Assembly (NCBI GenBank): GCA_045807925.1
Contig: JBJMGK010000062.1
Span: 1-64,000 of the forward strand
Direction of reading: 5' to 3'
Length of the DNA: 64,000 nt
Source of the DNA: Bog-105 sp045807925
GTDB taxonomy: Bacteria > Acidobacteriota > Terriglobia > Bryobacterales > Bryobacteraceae
The translations under genes and the position numbers were made by a program. A model generated the notes under the pieces. It searched no databases. It worked only from the letters and a program-made list of their open reading frames with translations, and had not been told where the DNA came from. This document shows positions 60,898 through 64,000 of the stretch, piece by piece. Every line of letters begins with the position of its first letter. Positions within the stretch are counted from its first letter, which is position 1.

Positions 60898-62043
60898 ATG
60901 ACGAACGCTTTTACGATTAAACGCACTTTATCGCTTCTTTTTCTCTCTTCAGTTCTGAACCCTACAGTTTTTTCGGCCGAGGATCCTGGGAAAACGCCCG
61001 GGACAGACACGCTGACCTTCGTGGATGGCGAAAAGTTGATTGGACACTTGCTCCGCTCTACGGGAAACTCGGTGATGTTCCACAGCAACATGGCAGGCAA
61101 CGTGACGATCGAGTGGAGCAAGATTAAAGAGCTGCACTCGAACCAGACATTCGCCGTGGTGGAGAAGGGTGTCAAGCTCCGTACAGATGAGAGCGATGCC
61201 AAAATTCCACAAGGCTCGGTTTCTCTGACTGACGGAAATCTGCAGGTACGAACCGTGGGACAAACCGCACCCTTCGTTCTACCTTTAAGCGAGACGGCCG
61301 ATGTCATCGACCAAGCGACATTCGATCGCGTCGTGCTCTCGCGGCCAGCGTGGTATCAAAACTGGAAAGGCACGGCCACTGTCGGCGTCGCCGTCGTCAA
61401 CGCGACGCAAAGCAGCCAAAGCTATACGAGTTCTATCAACTTCGCTCGCGACATCCCCGGCGAATCCTGGATGGATCCGGAATCGAGAACGACTTTGGTT
61501 TTCACGTCAGCATACGGCCAATTGAAGCAGCCCGATGCGCCCACACTGAAGACTTCCATCTTCCACGCCCAAGCCGAACGAGATCGTTATGTGAGTCCGA
61601 GGCTCTTCCTCTTTATAGCGGCAAATTTCGACCACGACTACTCGCAGGGCCTCGATCTCCAGCAGACGTATTCTTCTGGCATCGGATGGTCACTCATAAA
61701 AAGTGACCTGGACCAACTCGATCTCCGCGCCGCGGTCGGGTATGAGGACCAGAGATTCTTTTTGGCAACCCAGAATCAACACCTTATCAGCGGCGTCTTC
61801 TCTGAAGCCTACAACCGCAAGTTCCGGAACAAAATAACGCTTCACCAGGATTTCTCGACAACACCGGCATGGTCGAATCTGAACGCGGTTTCGGCGACTG
61901 GGGATCTGAATCTCACCATTCCGGTTATCAAAAGAATGAATTTTACGTTCGGGGTTGCGGATACCTATTTGAACAATCCTTCACCCGGATTCCGGAAAAA
62001 TTCCTTCCAGTTCACGTCCGGGATATCGTACGTCCAGCCGTAG
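60898..62043 (+). CDS. DUF481-family outer-membrane-type beta-barrel protein
   Basis: A 381-residue exported protein. The signal peptide is MTNAFTIKRTLSLLFLSSVLNPTVFSA. A small SH3-like N-terminal part (FVDGEKLIGHLLRSTGNSVMFHS) is followed by a DUF481 region of repeated amphipathic strands ending in aromatic residues, ending FQFTSGISYVQP. The likely place is the outer membrane; function is unknown. The ATG at 60898 is chosen over a frame opening at 60823 because it creates a proper signal peptide. Confidence 0.8.
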   Translation: MTNAFTIKRTLSLLFLSSVLNPTVFSAEDPGKTPGTDTLTFVDGEKLIGHLLRSTGNSVMFHSNMAGNVTIEWSKIKELHSNQTFAVVEKGVKLRTDESDAKIPQGSVSLTDGNLQVRTVGQTAPFVLPLSETADVIDQATFDRVVLSRPAWYQNWKGTATVGVAVVNATQSSQSYTSSINFARDIPGESWMDPESRTTLVFTSAYGQLKQPDAPTLKTSIFHAQAERDRYVSPRLFLFIAANFDHDYSQGLDLQQTYSSGIGWSLIKSDLDQLDLRAAVGYEDQRFFLATQNQHLISGVFSEAYNRKFRNKITLHQDFSTTPAWSNLNAVSATGDLNLTIPVIKRMNFTFGVADTYLNNPSPGFRKNSFQFTSGISYVQP

Positions 62044-62053
62044 TTGATAACCG

Positions 62054-62078
62054 TGGCCGGAGAGTTCATCCCCGGCCA
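62054..62078. terminator. Hairpin between convergent genes
   Basis: TGGCCGG (62054-62060) and CCGGCCA (62072-62078) form a 7-bp stem with an 11-base loop in the 53-base gap between the DUF481 gene and the convergent sortilin-like gene. No T-run follows on either strand, so termination is only suggested. Confidence 0.35.
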
Positions 62079-62096
62079 GTTCGTATTGCGGAGTGA

Positions 62097-64000
62097 TTAC
62101 TTAGTCGCTTCGGCACTCTTGATCGTGATGGCGGGAATATCCTGATCCCGCACCATCTTGTTTAGCGCCGGAACGCTGCTGCTCATGACATCTTTCAGCT
62201 TTTTCACCTGTGCGTTTACACCAGTTGCAAGATCCTCGTAGACCTGTTGCTGAGAAGCAGTCGGCTGCGCATCAGCTTGCGAAGTGGCCGTCAGCAGAGC
62301 CGCAAGTTTGTTGTTCAGCCTTACCGGGAAGTTCAGCGGATCCTCACTCGCCCGGTTCTTGGTCTGGTAGAGGCTCTCTTCAATCCCCGTTAGTTCAGCC
62401 GTGAGACTCTTGGCCTTTTCGAGAACAACGCGGGATTTCTCCCCCGCTTTATCGGCTTCCAGTCGCTCGACGAGCTCATCAATCTGGTCGCGTACTTCGC
62501 GAATGTCGATGACCGCCTGGTTCGTCTGGCTCACCTTGTCACGCATTTGAAGTGCAGTCTGAAGCTGCGCCGTATATTGCTCGCCCGTAGTCGGAACCCG
62601 AGGATCTTTCCTGACTTCGAACTTCTGAATCTGCGTTTTTCCTTCCACCGTGAGGCGGACCTGATAGGAACCAGGAACGACCAGAGGACCGCGGACGTTT
62701 GCAGCCCAAAGCACCATGCCCGGGAAACTGACCGCGTCAGGATAACGCAGATCCCACTCAAAGCGATTCAACCCTGCTTCCGCCGTAACGCGGGCTGGCG
62801 GGCCACCCCGGCGTGGACCTTCCTCCTGCTGCTCCTCTTCGCTGGAAAACGCGTGGGATTCCGCTTTCTTGGCAGGAGCGGCGCTTGAGAATTTCTTGAC
62901 AAGCTTGCCGCTGTCATCGAGGAGTTCCAGCATAACGTCTCCCTTGGGCTTGTCCTTCAGCCAGTAATACACAACCGCCCCTGTCGGCGGATTCGCACCT
63001 TCATTGGTCGACGTGCGTCCGAACCCGCGGGCGACGGCCATGCGATAGGTGTGCTTGGGAGCGAACAGGTGAGCACTCTCCGTGGCAACCGCTGGTGTCA
63101 GCTGCGCGAGAAGAGGAGTATCGTCAAGAATCCAGAATGCTCTGCCTTGCGTTGCTGCAACCAGTTCGTGCTCGCGTTTGTGAATCGCAAGATCGGCGAT
63201 CGGCGTCACGGGCAGATTGAGTTGCAGAGACTGCCACTTCTCGCCGCCGTTGAAAGACACATAGATGCCTGTTTCTGTTCCGGCGTAGAGCAGATCTTTC
63301 TTGTTGGGATCTTCTCTGATGCAGCGGGTAAACGTCGTCGTCGGAATTCCCTCGTTGATCTGCTTCCATGATTTCCCGAAGTCAGTCGTCTTGTACAGGA
63401 ATGGCCGGTTGTCGTCGAACTTGTAGAGAGTAGCCGCAACATATGCTGTGCCCGCGTCGAACGGCGACGCCTCAATCGAGTTGATTTGAATCCACTCGGG
63501 AGCAATCTTCGGAGTGACATTGTCCCAGTGCTGGCCACCATCGCGCGTCAGGTGGACGAGGCCATCATCCGAACCGGCCCAAATCAAACCTTTTTGAATC
63601 GGCGATTCGATCACAGTGAAGATGGTGTCGTAGTACTCGATGCTCGTGTTGTCCTTTGTAATCGGACCGCCCGACGAGATCTGCTTGGACTTGTCGTTGC
63701 GCGTCAGGTCTCCGCTAATAGGTTTCCAGGAAATCCCTTGATCCTTCGAGGCGAACAGGACGTTGCCTCCAGCGAGGAGGAGATCAGGGTCATGTGCCGA
63801 AAAGAGCAGCGGGAAATTCCATTGGAACCGGTATTTCAGATCCTTCGGCGCCCAGCCCATCTCGTTATCGGGCCACACTGTGACGTTCTGGATTTGGCCA
63901 TTCTTGTGGTCATACCGGGTAATCAGGCCATCGTACGATCCTGCAAAGACAACGTCGGTGTCTTTCGGCCACGGCGCGATCCAGCCGCTCTCGCCTCCTC
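62097..64000 (-). CDS. Sortilin/BNR-repeat propeller protein (partial, N terminus off the right edge)
   Basis: The C-terminal part of a large secreted protein; the frame remains open to the window end (SGWIAPWPKDTDVVFAGSYDGLITRYD). Repeated VPS10/sortilin-like propeller units with Asp-box motifs (TRDGGQHWDN, TTDFGKSWKQ, SFNGGEKWQS, SKDQGISWKP) are seen. After the propeller come a beta-sandwich (RFEWDLRYPDAVSFPGMVLW) and a helical stretch of about 130 residues. Such proteins are common in Acidobacteriota; some are annotated as glycosyl hydrolases, but no catalytic site is visible. Confidence 0.85.
   Translation of the reverse strand, partial: GGESGWIAPWPKDTDVVFAGSYDGLITRYDHKNGQIQNVTVWPDNEMGWAPKDLKYRFQWNFPLLFSAHDPDLLLAGGNVLFASKDQGISWKPISGDLTRNDKSKQISSGGPITKDNTSIEYYDTIFTVIESPIQKGLIWAGSDDGLVHLTRDGGQHWDNVTPKIAPEWIQINSIEASPFDAGTAYVAATLYKFDDNRPFLYKTTDFGKSWKQINEGIPTTTFTRCIREDPNKKDLLYAGTETGIYVSFNGGEKWQSLQLNLPVTPIADLAIHKREHELVAATQGRAFWILDDTPLLAQLTPAVATESAHLFAPKHTYRMAVARGFGRTSTNEGANPPTGAVVYYWLKDKPKGDVMLELLDDSGKLVKKFSSAAPAKKAESHAFSSEEEQQEEGPRRGGPPARVTAEAGLNRFEWDLRYPDAVSFPGMVLWAANVRGPLVVPGSYQVRLTVEGKTQIQKFEVRKDPRVPTTGEQYTAQLQTALQMRDKVSQTNQAVIDIREVRDQIDELVERLEADKAGEKSRVVLEKAKSLTAELTGIEESLYQTKNRASEDPLNFPVRLNNKLAALLTATSQADAQPTASQQQVYEDLATGVNAQVKKLKDVMSSSVPALNKMVRDQDIPAITIKSAEATK

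Overview
The window looks like a chromosomal segment of an Acidobacteriota bacterium, probably near Solibacter/Bryobacter. This is inferred from the partial 16S sequence, the moderately high GC content, and a gene style with several Tat-exported oxidoreductases, sortilin-type propellers, PEGA and carboxypeptidase-regulatory domain proteins. No phylogeny could be computed. There is no sign of a phage, insertion sequence, CRISPR array or tRNA. Most genes are housekeeping or catabolic genes in tight operons.

Layout. 1-1030: 5' end of a 16S rRNA gene (minus strand) with its upstream leader. 1031-3303: an exported endonuclease/exonuclease/phosphatase-fold protein and a glucose/sorbosone dehydrogenase. 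3379-10475 (minus): a compact histidine operon, hisI-G-D-C-(HAD phosphatase)-B-H-F-A, preceded by a leader peptide gene with four His codons and an attenuator hairpin. 10688-12064: dnaB, divergent from his. 12088-18170: a quinone-oxidoreductase-like protein with trpD, then aroF, sucCD and ndk. 18228-26605: a sigma-like factor, tatA, rpsA-ihf, a HIT protein, a HAD phosphatase, topoisomerase IB and a secreted beta-helix/ricin-B protein. 26610-30552: an ABC-2 exporter and two Tat-signal oxidoreductases.

30663-36879 is the most unusual region. A 16-residue peptide gene (MKLKSNVKAGQGLWGA) with a strong ribosome binding site lies before an HlyD-type adaptor, a C39-peptidase ABC exporter and a second ABC half-transporter. 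The second half-transporter seems to start at a CTG codon inside the first and to carry a decayed C39-like domain. I read it as an export system for a very small peptide, possibly undescribed.

36962-47709: a DegP/HtrA protease, hemB, acylphosphatase, an orphan PhoB-like regulator with its own Pho-box-like site, rmlA-rmlC-rmlB, a PEGA protein and small hypotheticals. 47756-55974: a complete reductive pyrimidine breakdown operon (preT, preA, dihydropyrimidinase, M20 amidohydrolase, aminotransferase) divergent from an NCS1 nucleobase transporter. 55934-64000: an ACMSD-type amidohydrolase, a cupin, a Tat-exported glucoamylase-family protein, a DUF481 outer-membrane-type protein and a partial sortilin-like propeller protein running off the right edge.
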